A DNA stretch of 9,776 nucleotides from Acholeplasmataceae bacterium (GTDB taxonomy: Bacteria; Bacillota_I; Bacilli_A; Acholeplasmatales; Acholeplasmataceae). Location: the NCBI GenBank assembly GCA_023230825.1, contig JALNWO010000055.1, positions 1-9,776 of the forward strand, in the 5' to 3' direction. The notes under the pieces are model-generated. The model ran no database searches, was not told the DNA's origin, and was given only the letters and a program-made list of their open reading frames with translations. Shown here in pieces: positions 1-6,946 of the stretch; position 1 is the first letter of the stretch, and each line of letters opens with the position of its first letter. Made by a program: the position numbers and the translations under genes.

Positions 1-1357
1 CGAAGCAAGCATCTCCGGTTACAGCACAATTATCGGGCGAAGTCATTTCACTTGCCATCTCGCCGGCACAACCGTTTTCATTTACATATCTCGCATAAAC
101 AGTCATAGCCGTTTGCGTATAAGCAGGAGCGGAAGTTGTCCATGGTCCTGACGGATTGGTTGCCCATTCTAAGGTGTAGCCATCTTCGGATTCGTTGGCA
201 GTGATACTTCCGTCTGTAGAAGGACAGATATTATTCGTGATTGTAATCTCCGGAATTGTTTCAGGAGTTTCGCATACATCCGGCGTAGTGGTTACAGCTT
301 CGGAGGAAGGGCTTACTACGCTTGCATCCGAATTACAAACAAAACGTGTGATGATGGTCATCGATTCGGTCAGATTGTAAACCGGAAGCGTTGAACTCCA
401 AGTGGTGCCGCCATCGATTGAATATTCAATATGCGCACCTTCAGGCGCAGTTTCGCCTGGGGCGTAAATCACACCGCCGCTAATTTCACAACCTTCCTCA
501 CAAACGCTGTCTTCGAAAGACACATTCGCAGGAACTTCAAGCAATTCTGGACAAGGCTCAGTAGCAGATTGACAATCTGATGTATGCGAACCTAAACCAT
601 CAGAAGTATTTATAGGATAAAAGTCCCATTCTATACTCGGGTCGAAAGCATCTGAACCATTCTCATCACCTTTTTTAATAGATACTTTTCTTCGAAGAGT
701 ATGATCAGCGGTTGAGGTATCGCCTGAACCCCAAGCTGTACCAGGATCAAATCCGATTTCTCCAAATACATCCATGGTGACACCGTCATAAACTAATTCC
801 AATGCATCATCTCCATTATGCGTCAATGCCCCGCTAAGTTGATCAGCAGCGGCTTTGATATCCTCATTGGCTGATGTATTAGCTAGCACAAAAACTCCAT
901 AAGGAGCAATCGTTCCGGTCAAATTGATTGTACTGGATGGAGAACTGGATCCATTGGAATAAACTTTAACTTGTGCAAAGTCGGTTAAGATAATTTCACT
1001 CCCGGTAGGGTTGTAGATTTCAACGGCTTTGTTGTTGCTACTGCCTTCTATATATTCCGAGAAGTAAATCTGACCGCAATCAACTAATGCAAAAACATTG
1101 TCAAAAATACCGCTCACTGAGAAATCAGTCACAGTTTGTGTGTCTGATTGATTCCAATAAGCATTCAGGTTGTCAGAAACAACATGATTCTAGGATACGG
1201 CATCAGAGCTGCCATAATTCGTTTGGAATACAGATCGGGCAAACGTAAATTGCCCCGTCATAAAAATTAAGGTGAGTAACAGTAAAAATCTGTCCCAACA
1301 CTTGTGCCGACCAAATGAGCTTTTCATTGGATTGGACTTAGGATAACATTTTTCCAT
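1..1357 (-). pseudogene. Secreted lamin-tail-domain protein, 5' part, with in-frame stop at codon 56
   Basis: This is the N-terminal part of a large exported protein; the gene runs off the left edge. From ATG at 1357 the frame reads 452 codons to the edge with a single interruption, a TAG at 1192-1190 (codon 56). Residues 1-40 form a long-type signal peptide: basic residues, then a hydrophobic stretch (FLLLLTLIFM) ending near TFA. Residues about 95-225 look like a lamin tail domain (IYFSEYIEGSSNNKAVEIYN, then GDDALELVYDG and a late LRRK). After that come Cys-rich, Thr/Ser-rich repeats resembling the Ig-like adhesin segments of Bacteroidetes surface proteins, which usually end in a type IX secretion sorting domain (not in the window). 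The frame and composition are the same on both sides of the TAG, so a recent nonsense change (for example CAG to TAG) or a sequencing error is likelier than old decay. A restart after the stop would lack the signal peptide. Confidence 0.7.
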
Positions 1358-1707
1358 GTATTAAAAATTAAAGTTAATGTATTAATCCTGATTCTGTTGA
1401 GTTTGTTAATAATTTCAGGTCAAAATTAAGAAAATAAGTGATAAGAAGTTTTTACGCAAATTATTTAATCAAAATTTAACCTGAATTACAATTTCGATAA
1501 TTATTCTTAATCATAATGAAAAGTATTTGTTGCAAGTTTTTATACCAAAGGAATTTGAACGATTTCAGGAATTAGGATTTATCGGCTGAACAAATTTCTG
1601 AAATGGTGCTACATACCCATATTTTTTAATGACTAATTCCGCAACTTTTTGGTATGAAAATTGTATCTTTGCAGCCCCGTAACATACGGGAAATTCTTTG
1701 AAATAAT
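1358..1707. other. Intergenic region between divergent lamin-tail gene and ssrA
   Basis: This 350-bp AT-rich spacer lies between two divergent genes. It holds the ssrA promoter near its right end and a possible -7 element for the left gene at 1421-1428 (TAATTTTG on the minus strand), which lacks a clear -33 partner. I see no coding frame that deserves calling; a 62-codon minus-strand frame that overlaps the start of ssrA is accidental. Confidence 0.5.
1664..1671 (+). promoter_or_regulatory. ssrA promoter, -7 element TATCTTTG
   Basis: TATCTTTG is an exact match to the Bacteroidetes sigma-ABfr -7 consensus TAnnTTTG. It ends 36 bases before the mature tmRNA 5' end at 1708, which leaves a short leader to be removed by 5' processing. 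A T-rich stretch ending in GG (about 1646-1652) lies upstream but closer than the usual 19-21 bp for a -33 TTG box, so only the -7 element is claimed. Confidence 0.6.
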
Positions 1708-2104
1708 GGGGCTGACCGGTTTTGACAGCAAGGTCGATGGATGGAGTAAGCATGCCGTGGCACGTTGTGTACCCACGTTAATCAGGCACTTCAACTTATA
1801 ACTGGCAACAATAACTACGCTTTAGCTGCCTAATAGACTGAATCACAGTAAGTCTTGGCGAATCCCTGCAAAGCAGGGAAGCTGAATGTCTCTCAAAAGC
1901 CTTTCCTTACGGCGTTTGGTTCAGAGGCACAGGAATGTGAGGATAGACAAGACGGTGTTCCGGAGTCTTATCGAAATCTAAAGGAACTAAGTTGTTGTTA
2001 GGGTGTTTGTTCTCGGACAACAATCGAAAATCAATAATAAACTAAGCATGTAGAAAGCACATACGTCGCTTGTTTGGACGAGGGTTCGAATCCCTCCAGC
2101 TCCA
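1708..2104 (+). rRNA. Superseded entry: this span is tmRNA, not rRNA; see the ncRNA entry
   Basis: This line carries no rRNA claim. The span is the tmRNA gene ssrA, annotated separately as ncRNA, and this entry should be ignored. Confidence 0.
1708..2104 (+). ncRNA. ssrA: Transfer-messenger RNA (tmRNA)
   Basis: tmRNA rescues stalled ribosomes by trans-translation together with SmpB and tags the unfinished peptide for proteolysis. The 5' end GGGGCTG (1708-1714) pairs with CAGCTCC (2097-2103) as the acceptor stem. The T arm is GAGGG (2080-2084), loop TTCGAAT, CCCTC (2092-2096), and A2104 is the discriminator base. CCA is not encoded, so it must be added after transcription. The tag reading frame is at 1804-1830, GNNNYALAA, followed by TAA TAG; a Gly-first, NYALAA-ending tag is usual in Bacteroidetes. 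The 397-base length is normal. The last 14 bases of the RNA lie in the attL repeat of the integrated element, so the present 3' end and everything beyond it come from the element or from the recombined core; the gene stays intact. Confidence 0.96.
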
Positions 2105-2106
2105 CA
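2091..2106 (+). repeat. attL: 16-bp integration core repeat in the 3' end of ssrA
   Basis: TCCCTCCAGCTCCACA is repeated exactly and in the same orientation at 9280-9295. It covers the last T-loop base, the 3' half of the T stem, the 3' acceptor strand and the discriminator of tmRNA. This is the usual core for tyrosine integrases that use tRNA or tmRNA genes. The bases on both sides differ between the two copies (A before and T after here; C before and A after at the right copy), so the duplicated core is 16 bp. Confidence 0.9.
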
Positions 2107-2205
2107 TACAGCGTCTAATAATCAGTTATTTATGTTTTTGCTTGATGTATAAATGAACACGAAATGCACACATAGGAACTTTAAAAGGTCTTTTTTAATC
2201 ACAAA

Positions 2206-2225
2206 GAGGGTATAAAAATACCCTC
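2206..2225. terminator. Symmetric hairpin, possible bidirectional terminator behind ssrA
   Basis: GAGGGTAT, loop AAAA, ATACCCTC is a perfect 8-bp stem with a four-base loop. It lies about 100 bases past the ssrA 3' end, between two converging transcription units. Only a weak T tract follows on either strand, so termination is plausible rather than certain. It is element DNA, so it may replace the terminator that ssrA lost when the element inserted. Confidence 0.4.
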
Positions 2226-2293
2226 AATTGTTTTGTTCAATATCAAATGTTCTTACCATTCAATGTTGCTAATTTACTCAATTTATTAGAAAT

Positions 2294-2328
2294 AAAAAAA
2301 ACGCTCCACAATTAGATCATGAAGCGTT
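2294..2328 (-). terminator. Intrinsic terminator of the 201/77/103-aa operon
   Basis: Read on the minus strand, AACGCTTCA (2328-2320) pairs with TGGAGCGTT (2308-2300) through 9 bp, including one G-T pair, and a run of T follows at once (2300-2294). This is a standard Rho-independent terminator. It lies about 85 bases past the stop codon of the 103-aa gene and marks the end of transcription of the element towards ssrA. Confidence 0.75.
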
Positions 2329-2411
2329 AATCATCCGTTTGTTTAACGGACTTAAGAAATTAAATATTAATTCATTGAGTAATCAAAGATACAAAAATAG
2401 TTATTTCAATG

Positions 2412-2723
2412 TTAGTTTAACTTGTATTCCTGCTTAATTTCAGTCAACAATCTTTCAAAATCTTCATCTGACAAGTTATCAACTGTTGAACTGTAATCCA
2501 CACTTTTTAGCGTTGGAAGTATAAACTTGCTAATTTCAATCAGCACCTTGAACCGCTCCTTTGGTTCAAGTGCATCGAATGAGCTTTGTAAGCTATCAAT
2601 ATTATCATTTACGAAATTCAAAAAAGCTTTTCGTATGCTTTCGCTGCTTTTGTTTTTGCTGCCTTTTGGCCGACCTCGACCATAAGTATTCCCCGGTTGG
2701 AATCCCTTTTTACCTACTGCCAT
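2412..2723 (-). CDS. Small-terminase-like DNA-binding protein (GRPKGSKNK / DUF5681-type N-terminus)
   Basis: This is a 103-aa basic protein. Its N-terminus (residues 4-25) has the pattern GFQPGNxxGRGRPKGSKNK, which resembles the short Arg/Pro/Gly-rich, AT-hook-like segment of DUF5681-type phage proteins that are often small-terminase candidates. Residues 27-75 are predicted helical, with a LEPKERFKVLIEISKFILPTLK stretch that I associate with similar proteins in Bacteroidetes phages and prophages; the C-terminus (85-103) is acidic and helical. The ATG follows the stop of the 77-aa gene directly (TAAATG), so translation is coupled. It is the last gene before the operon terminator and attL. I infer that it may recognise DNA for packaging, redirecting a helper phage terminase, as TerS does in PICIs. 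No large terminase gene is present. A generic nucleoid or regulatory role is the alternative. The gene is clear; the function is uncertain. Confidence 0.8.
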   Translation of the reverse strand: MAVGKKGFQPGNTYGRGRPKGSKNKSSESIRKAFLNFVNDNIDSLQSSFDALEPKERFKVLIEISKFILPTLKSVDYSSTVDNLSDEDFERLLTEIKQEYKLN

Positions 2724-2957
2724 TTAATTTAAATTTAATCTTCTATCTGTAAACTCCAAATATTCATCAACTGTTGGAAAAGACACGAAAATTTTTAGTT
2801 CATCGCTTTCTGCCAGCTCCTGATCTGTTATGGGTGTGATAAAATTATCTTCTATTCTATACATGCCATCATTCTCTGTTTTCAGAAACAAATTAATTTT
2901 TTTCGGTTTTTTCAGCCGGCTCAACAACGCTCTTAATCTTTCTAATCGCTCGCTCAT
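2724..2957 (-). CDS. Small protein of unknown function in the terminal operon (77 aa)
   Basis: I do not recognise this protein. The first 20 residues are a strongly basic helix (MSERLERLRALLSRLKKPKK); the rest is a mixed alpha/beta acidic segment with two short hydrophobic strands (INLFLKT, LKIFVSFP). There is no signal peptide or membrane segment. Its ATG overlaps the stop of the 201-aa gene by 4 bp and its own stop touches the ATG of the 103-aa gene, so the three genes form one translationally coupled unit. Coupling to a small-terminase-like protein suggests a shared late or packaging-related role, but nothing in the sequence proves this. Confidence 0.75.
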   Translation of the reverse strand: MSERLERLRALLSRLKKPKKINLFLKTENDGMYRIEDNFITPITDQELAESDELKIFVSFPTVDEYLEFTDRRLNLN

Positions 2958-3559
2958 CTTCTCATTTTTAATCCGTGAATATATTCTTTTCTTATTTCAT
3001 AGTTATCGTAACCATCAGCACCGATAACTTTCAAAGCATCGTTTATGTATGCTTCGCCTGCAATATTCAATTCCTTAAGCCTTGTAACCAATGGAAGTAA
3101 CTTCTCTGCTATCTCATAGGCTTCACGCTGCAGTTCTGTTTGAATGTAGCTTGTATGTCTTTCAATAATTACATCATAAAGTACGACTGCCTGTCCATCC
3201 TGCAATTTTACAGAATCCAGTTTAATGAAATTCTTTTTGCAAATACCACACAATGAAGTATAAATTGTGGGGTCGATACCCTGCGCCATTAAATTAAAAC
3301 TAACCTCGGCTTTTGGAAATTGCGCATCTTTCATTATTTCAGCATCTATAAACTTGTTATGGTTCTCAAATAAAGCTTCCACCTCATCCGGTGTTAATTC
3401 TCTTTTCAGAAATTCAGATACCATTTTTACAGCCCAGTTTATTCCATCTGCAATATTTTCGGCTTCCCTTGTTTGTGTTTCAATTGCTAAATTGTTAACA
3501 CTCAATACAATACGCTCTTCTTTTTTTGCTTTTGCCACTTTTAATGTTTTTGTACTCAT
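2954..3559 (-). CDS. Hypothetical protein, first gene of the terminal operon (201 aa)
   Basis: I do not recognise this family. The N-terminus is basic (KTLKVAKAKKEER), followed by mostly helical sequence. One CxxC pair (Cys104, Cys107, in SLCGICKKNF) stands alone, so a zinc site would need other ligands. A central beta-like stretch (AVVLYDVIIERH, about 124-135) is followed by a long amphipathic helix (about 139-165). There is no signal peptide or membrane segment. The start at 3559 is supported by a promoter-like TATATTTG about 25 bases upstream and by the absence of an earlier start in frame. It leads a three-gene unit with the 77-aa and 103-aa genes (4-bp overlap, then abutting). A phage-interference or head-assembly role would fit a satellite, but this is only a guess from position. 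Confidence 0.78.
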   Translation of the reverse strand: MSTKTLKVAKAKKEERIVLSVNNLAIETQTREAENIADGINWAVKMVSEFLKRELTPDEVEALFENHNKFIDAEIMKDAQFPKAEVSFNLMAQGIDPTIYTSLCGICKKNFIKLDSVKLQDGQAVVLYDVIIERHTSYIQTELQREAYEIAEKLLPLVTRLKELNIAGEAYINDALKVIGADGYDNYEIRKEYIHGLKMRR

Positions 3560-3584
3560 TATTTTAAATTTTATATCATTACTT

Positions 3585-3592
3585 CAAATATA
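3585..3592 (-). promoter_or_regulatory. Candidate promoter of the terminal operon, -7 element TATATTTG
   Basis: On the minus strand TATATTTG matches the TAnnTTTG consensus exactly. It lies 25 bases before the ATG of the 201-aa gene, giving a short leader as is common in Bacteroidetes. No good TTG box is seen 19-21 bp further upstream, so the promoter may be weak or need an activator. It would let the last three genes be expressed separately from the replication gene. Confidence 0.45.
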
Positions 3593-3738
3593 GGTTATAT
3601 CAATGTTATTATCAGTCATTTATAAGTTATTTTATTAAACAAGAATTCAACAATTTCATGGTTTTTATCAGCTGTATCTTCGGTAAATGTTTTGCCACCT
3701 TTATAACCATGCTATCCTTTTTTTTTCTATCTGTCTCT

Positions 3739-3771
3739 GGTGACGGATAGGTGACGGATAGGTGACGGATA
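3739..3771 (+). repeat. Three tandem 11-bp iterons GGTGACGGATA
   Basis: Three identical 11-bp units lie without gaps. The period is about one helical turn, so bound protein would sit on one face of the DNA. Isolated copies lie at 3811-3821 (first base differs) and 3980-3990. The likely binder is the C-terminal or helicase part of the element replication protein, by analogy with SaPI Rep. Confidence 0.9.
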
Positions 3772-3802
3772 AAACTCTTCTAACTATCTGACTATCAATA
3801 GA

Positions 3803-3924
3803 GTGACACTTGTGACGGATAAAACCCAATACATAAATATATTTTTAAAAGTTATTTAGTACTTATGCTTAAAATATTTTTTTCTTGCGTGCGTTAATAT
3901 TGTTTTATGTGTCACAAGTGTCAC
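3803..3924. repeat. Long inverted repeat around the AT-rich core
   Basis: The arms at 3803-3825 and 3902-3924 are reverse complements over 23 bp with two mismatches (GG versus AC). Each arm holds the palindromic-looking core GTGACACTTGTGAC. The loop of 76 bp is about 20% G+C. The arms could bind initiator in opposite orientation or extrude as a cruciform during origin opening. Confidence 0.85.
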
Positions 3925-3967
3925 CGTCCTGATTATCAACTACTTAATCCGTCTCCCTATGTGTCAC

Positions 3968-6319
3968 CTATGTGTCTCTGGTGACGGATAAACCGTCGCA
4001 AACCCATTTTCGCCACTTTTTATCATATCGAAACTTTAATTCTTTAAATTCAATAAAGGCATCAATGTATTTTTTTGCATTCCTTACATTGAACTCTGGT
4101 TTGTAACAGTACAATTGATTCATCTTGTGTTCATTTAAAAAATCAGTTACTGTAAAATCACATCCACCCAACAAATCAAATATCCGCTCTGCTTCTTCCA
4201 GCATTGCATCGTTATAATAGTAGGCTTTAAAATTATCCTCCCTCTTATCGTACTTAATCGTCTTTAAACCATGCTTTAGATATTTCTGAATACAAAAGAA
4301 CCCGAAATTAAAGAACCTATTCCACTCCTCATCATTCCAATCAGCAAAGAATGATTTGCCAAAATATTGAACCGGTGTATTTTCGATATTCCAAAAGTTG
4401 CTGAATTTATATTCGATAAATCGCCTATTGGTTGACGTTGCATTTTCATCATACCTAACCGCCCAATTAGTAGAAATCACAAACTTTGGTGCGTATTCAA
4501 ATGGAATAGTTTCAGCTGTTACGCCTTTGCGCTGCGCATCAATTGAGCCTGTTATGTGCGTGTATAAGGCGTTGTAATTAAAATTCATTGGTACATCATC
4601 AATGATATAAATATCATGCTCCAGCTTTAAATCTGCGTGAACATGAGTATAATTTGGATCATAAGCATTACCGCCCTTTTCAATTGTTGGTCTGAAATAA
4701 GTTAAAGCCCTTTGAAGTAAGCTTTTACCACGTCCTCCATTTCTGTTCTCGCCATCTGCTCCCTCATCTGATAATATTATCGCTGGCGAAAATGCTGGGT
4801 CTTTATAGTTTGTTAATAAGTAACCGAACATTGTAAAAAATGCCTTGATGATATTTTTATCCTCCTGGGTAAAATCTTCTTGATTTTCTTTTCCAGCACA
4901 CGCCATTATTAAAAAGCGTGTAAAATCACTTTGTTCCTCATCAACATCCACAAAACTAATTTCATGCTGTTGGGTCGAATGCTTAGGAAAAAATCCGTCT
5001 ATTTCATCATAAGGAATTAACTCCATGCTTTCGGCTGTAATCCTTACAATACCGTTTTTAAATGGCAAATCTACCGTTGTTTTAGTATCTCTATGGTATT
5101 CTAATGGAATGGGTGTAAGTAGCTGTAAACCTTGCTGAATAACGTTTGTCGCATCCCTTGCAATCCTATTTTCTACGGCTTCACGCTTGACCTCGTTAAT
5201 GTTCTCTTTTAGATAAGGTACTAAATCGGTTTTATGATTAATCGGTGTTAATATCTTATTGTCGTTCTTCACAATCGTTATTTGGTCATATCCCTCACGA
5301 GTAACTCTCACAAACTTCTCTTGCTCGAAAAACTTGTAATAACTGACTGGCGTGGTTTTAACATTGCCTTCAAAATCCAATGAATAAAAGTTAACGATAT
5401 TGCTTAATTGCTCTGGCCGGGCAAACTCCTTTACTTTGAATTTCACAATACCAAATTCCAATTTTTCACATTCCGCATCTGCCAATGTTACTACTCCATC
5501 GTGAAGACGAACGTAATATTTAGGATTGTTGGCTTTTACAAATTTCTGAATGTATTCAGCTTCATATTTCGCCAAATCCCTGAACATTTGCCCTTTATTA
5601 TAAAATCGCTCATCGGTTATTACTTCATTAACCCGCTCCTTATAGATAGGTTCTAATTTACTGCGTACGGCTTCGATTGTTGCGTTTTTAACCTCGTGGT
5701 GCATATTAAGTAACATATTAAAAGACCGCTTGTCAATTTGGCTGTAAACATCAAACGGCTTTATATTAAGATTAAGAAACAAAAAAGTAGGGTACGCCTG
5801 CGCAATATCATATTCTTTTATCTGAAATGGCAAATACTGCCTTAGTACGCTTGGAATTAATGTAATTGGGTTATACTCTCGGCTTTCATCTTTCTTGACG
5901 TTAAACATCTTATCATATTTAGGCTCGTATAAACCTGTAAGCTTCATCATCATAAACAAAACATATTCTTCATACTTCTGTTTATTAAATGGGTTGTAGC
6001 TTGCTACTTTGCTGTTATCATGTTTTTTGTAATATTCATGCAGCTTATTTTTATCATGCCTAAAATACTTTTCATCCAATCGTTTGCCGTGTTGTATGTA
6101 AGCATTTACATACTTGAAATAATCGTTTTCTTTTAACGGATTTGAGTTAATAAATTGAACATAGGCAATCATCAAATCATCTAATTCGGTGCGTCTTTCG
6201 CTCGATAATTTCAAAGCATCGTTATAATTAAATATTTGCTTCCTGCTCTTCGATTCAGTTCTAATTCTTTGTATGAACTCCTTTCTCCAGTCATCTACAA
6301 ACTCACGCGCATTCATCAT
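3968..6319 (-). CDS. Primase / superfamily 3 helicase replication protein
   Basis: This is a two-part replication initiator of 783 aa. The C-terminal half is an SF3 (D5-like) helicase: Walker A NGGRGKS (residues 527-533), Walker B DIYIIDDV (569-576), motif C KFVISTN (612-618) with the sensor Asn, and an Arg finger in NRRF (631-634). Residues 690-783 are probably a winged-helix, DNA-binding tail. The N-terminal half has no classic archaeo-eukaryotic primase signature; it has YDIAQAYP (170-177) and RLHDGVV (271-277), which resemble polymerase palm motifs A and C. I placed the start at ATG 6319 (followed by a second ATG), 17 bp inside the previous gene; a TTG at 6346 would add nine residues and a 44-bp overlap. 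The gene ends inside the iteron region that it probably acts on. It resembles primase-helicases of Bacteroidetes phages and islands (DUF5906-like); SF3 assignment is firm, primase activity is inferred. Confidence 0.9.
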   Translation of the reverse strand: MMNAREFVDDWRKEFIQRIRTESKSRKQIFNYNDALKLSSERRTELDDLMIAYVQFINSNPLKENDYFKYVNAYIQHGKRLDEKYFRHDKNKLHEYYKKHDNSKVASYNPFNKQKYEEYVLFMMMKLTGLYEPKYDKMFNVKKDESREYNPITLIPSVLRQYLPFQIKEYDIAQAYPTFLFLNLNIKPFDVYSQIDKRSFNMLLNMHHEVKNATIEAVRSKLEPIYKERVNEVITDERFYNKGQMFRDLAKYEAEYIQKFVKANNPKYYVRLHDGVVTLADAECEKLEFGIVKFKVKEFARPEQLSNIVNFYSLDFEGNVKTTPVSYYKFFEQEKFVRVTREGYDQITIVKNDNKILTPINHKTDLVPYLKENINEVKREAVENRIARDATNVIQQGLQLLTPIPLEYHRDTKTTVDLPFKNGIVRITAESMELIPYDEIDGFFPKHSTQQHEISFVDVDEEQSDFTRFLIMACAGKENQEDFTQEDKNIIKAFFTMFGYLLTNYKDPAFSPAIILSDEGADGENRNGGRGKSLLQRALTYFRPTIEKGGNAYDPNYTHVHADLKLEHDIYIIDDVPMNFNYNALYTHITGSIDAQRKGVTAETIPFEYAPKFVISTNWAVRYDENATSTNRRFIEYKFSNFWNIENTPVQYFGKSFFADWNDEEWNRFFNFGFFCIQKYLKHGLKTIKYDKREDNFKAYYYNDAMLEEAERIFDLLGGCDFTVTDFLNEHKMNQLYCYKPEFNVRNAKKYIDAFIEFKELKFRYDKKWRKWVCDGLSVTRDT

Positions 6320-6635
6320 GGCTAACAGTATTTGAGTGTTCAACAATAGCCGGAAATAATTCGGGGTTTGTAGTGTAAAAACCAGCTCGGTGTTTTGTAA
6401 TTGGGCAAATACCTTTCCTTACTACACTAATACGGTTTTCCCTTTCCCATTTAGCCACATATCTGCAAATATTCGCCCTTTCAATACCCGTTTCAACCGA
6501 AACCATTAACATCGTTTTTGGTTGGCTGTAAAACGCTTGAAATGTCTTGCGCTCTTGTCCGATTATTTTAGTACCTTTGCCATTACCGCTTCCGTTAAAA
6601 GCATTGTTAAGGCTATCTGAATTATTATTTCTCAT
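6303..6635 (-). CDS. Winged-helix-like DNA-binding protein of mobile elements (110 aa)
   Basis: After a flexible Asn/Gly/Ser-rich N-terminus (residues 1-25), residues 30-95 read as a small winged helix: helix TFQAFYSQPKTMLMVSVETG, recognition-like helix IERANICRYVAKWERENR, then a hairpin ISVVRKGICPITKHRAGFYTTNP. I associate the KGICPITKHRAGFYTT pattern with short proteins upstream of replication genes in Bacteroidetes mobile elements; it has no established function that I know of. The gene starts 4 bases after the stop of the helix-turn-helix gene and its 3' end overlaps the replication gene, so the three are one operon. It could repress or activate that operon, or help load the helicase. The fold is inferred from pattern only. 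Confidence 0.8.
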   Translation of the reverse strand: MRNNNSDSLNNAFNGSGNGKGTKIIGQERKTFQAFYSQPKTMLMVSVETGIERANICRYVAKWERENRISVVRKGICPITKHRAGFYTTNPELFPAIVEHSNTVSHDECA

Positions 6636-6639
6636 AGCC

Positions 6640-6921
6640 TTATTTTTTTAAGGGTTTTAACGCATCGATTAACTCCGCTCTCTTGTAGTATCTGCGATTG
6701 CCAATTCCGTAAGCGGTAACTTTTCCTTTGTTTGTCCAATGCCAAAGCGTTACGCTGTTAATTTGTAGAAGATCTAAAACCTCCTCACGGGTCAACAACT
6801 CATCGGGGTTGTGAGTTTGCAAGTCTTTTTTAAAGTCGTCTAATTGACTTTTAACACTCTCTTTGATTAGCTCCGTTAATGCTTCGGGGCTTACATTTTG
6901 AAGTAAAATTGAATTTTTCAT
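6640..6921 (-). CDS. Excisionase/MerR-like helix-turn-helix protein (HTH_17 type, 93 aa)
   Basis: Residues 1-40 are an amphipathic helical lead, and residues 41-90 are a typical HTH_17 winged helix: LLTREEVLDLLQINSVTLWHWTNKG, then GKVTAYGIGNRRYYKRAELIDAL. This family includes excisionases and AlpA-type activators. In satellites such a protein is the expected switch gene, controlling excision and the replication operon. It is the first gene after a 121-bp non-coding gap with phased CTTGT repeats, and leads the operon with the 110-aa and replication genes. Candidate -7 element AATCTTTG (6954-6947) lies 25 bases before the ATG. Whether it acts as Xis, transcription factor or both cannot be told from sequence. 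Confidence 0.88.
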   Translation of the reverse strand: MKNSILLQNVSPEALTELIKESVKSQLDDFKKDLQTHNPDELLTREEVLDLLQINSVTLWHWTNKGKVTAYGIGNRRYYKRAELIDALKPLKK

Positions 6922-6946
6922 CTTTGAAATATTAAAATTAATACTG

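Larger units (their letters stand above)
2107..2411. other. Left-end non-coding segment of the element (attL arm and convergent terminators)
   Basis: This 305-bp stretch lies between ssrA (plus) and the last element gene (minus), which converge. It holds a symmetric hairpin at 2206-2225, an intrinsic terminator for the minus-strand operon at 2294-2328, a small 6-bp hairpin at 2334-2350, and short motifs also found near attR (AAATGAACACG at 2151-2161, inverted relative to 9125-9135; TGCACACA at 2165-2172, direct relative to 9147-9154). No reading frame of interest is seen. Confidence 0.55.
3560..3967. other. Long non-coding region between replication gene and terminal operon
   Basis: This is the largest gene-free stretch of the element (408 bp). 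Its right two thirds hold the iteron array, AT-rich core and inverted repeats described as a candidate origin; its left part (3593-3726) holds a T run (3718-3726) and the operon promoter. A 31-codon minus-strand frame (3711-3616) without a start codon has protein-like composition but is closed upstream by stops. Confidence 0.6.
3727..3990. other. Candidate replication origin: iterons flanking an AT-rich core
   Basis: Three tandem copies of GGTGACGGATA sit head to tail at exact 11-bp period (3739-3749, 3750-3760, 3761-3771). A further copy is at 3980-3990 and a one-base variant at 3811-3821. A 23-bp inverted repeat with 21 matches (3803-3825 against 3902-3924) encloses 76 bases with only 15 G+C (about 20%). 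A 23-bp direct repeat with one mismatch (3727-3749 and 3968-3990) brackets the whole region. The layout follows the origins of SaPI-type islands: short iterons on both sides of an easily melted core, directly after the rep/primase-helicase gene. The right-hand iteron lies inside the last codons of the replication gene, whose stop codon is at 3970-3968. Origin function is inferred from this architecture. Confidence 0.65.

Noticed and set aside
1708..2104. rRNA label for the ssrA span
   Set aside because: The sequence is tmRNA by acceptor stem, T arm and tag frame; the zero-confidence rRNA line in the feature list is void.
2334..2350. TCCGTT/AACGGA hairpin
   Set aside because: Only 6 bp, no T tract on either strand; the adjacent terminator at 2294-2328 is sufficient.
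3267..3593. 108-codon plus-strand frame
   Set aside because: It is the antisense shadow of the 201-aa gene, with Ser/Phe/Ile-rich composition and no coupling to neighbours.
3616..3711. 31-codon minus-strand stretch with protein-like composition (GYKGGKTFTEDTADKNHEIV) next to a 9-base homopolymer
   Set aside because: No start codon and two in-frame stops upstream. It could be a gene remnant, but the evidence is too thin to annotate.
3739..3990. Repeated GGTGACGGATA units as a possible CRISPR array
   Set aside because: Units are 11 bp, tandem without spacers, and the other copies are irregularly placed; no cas genes. Iterons explain them better.
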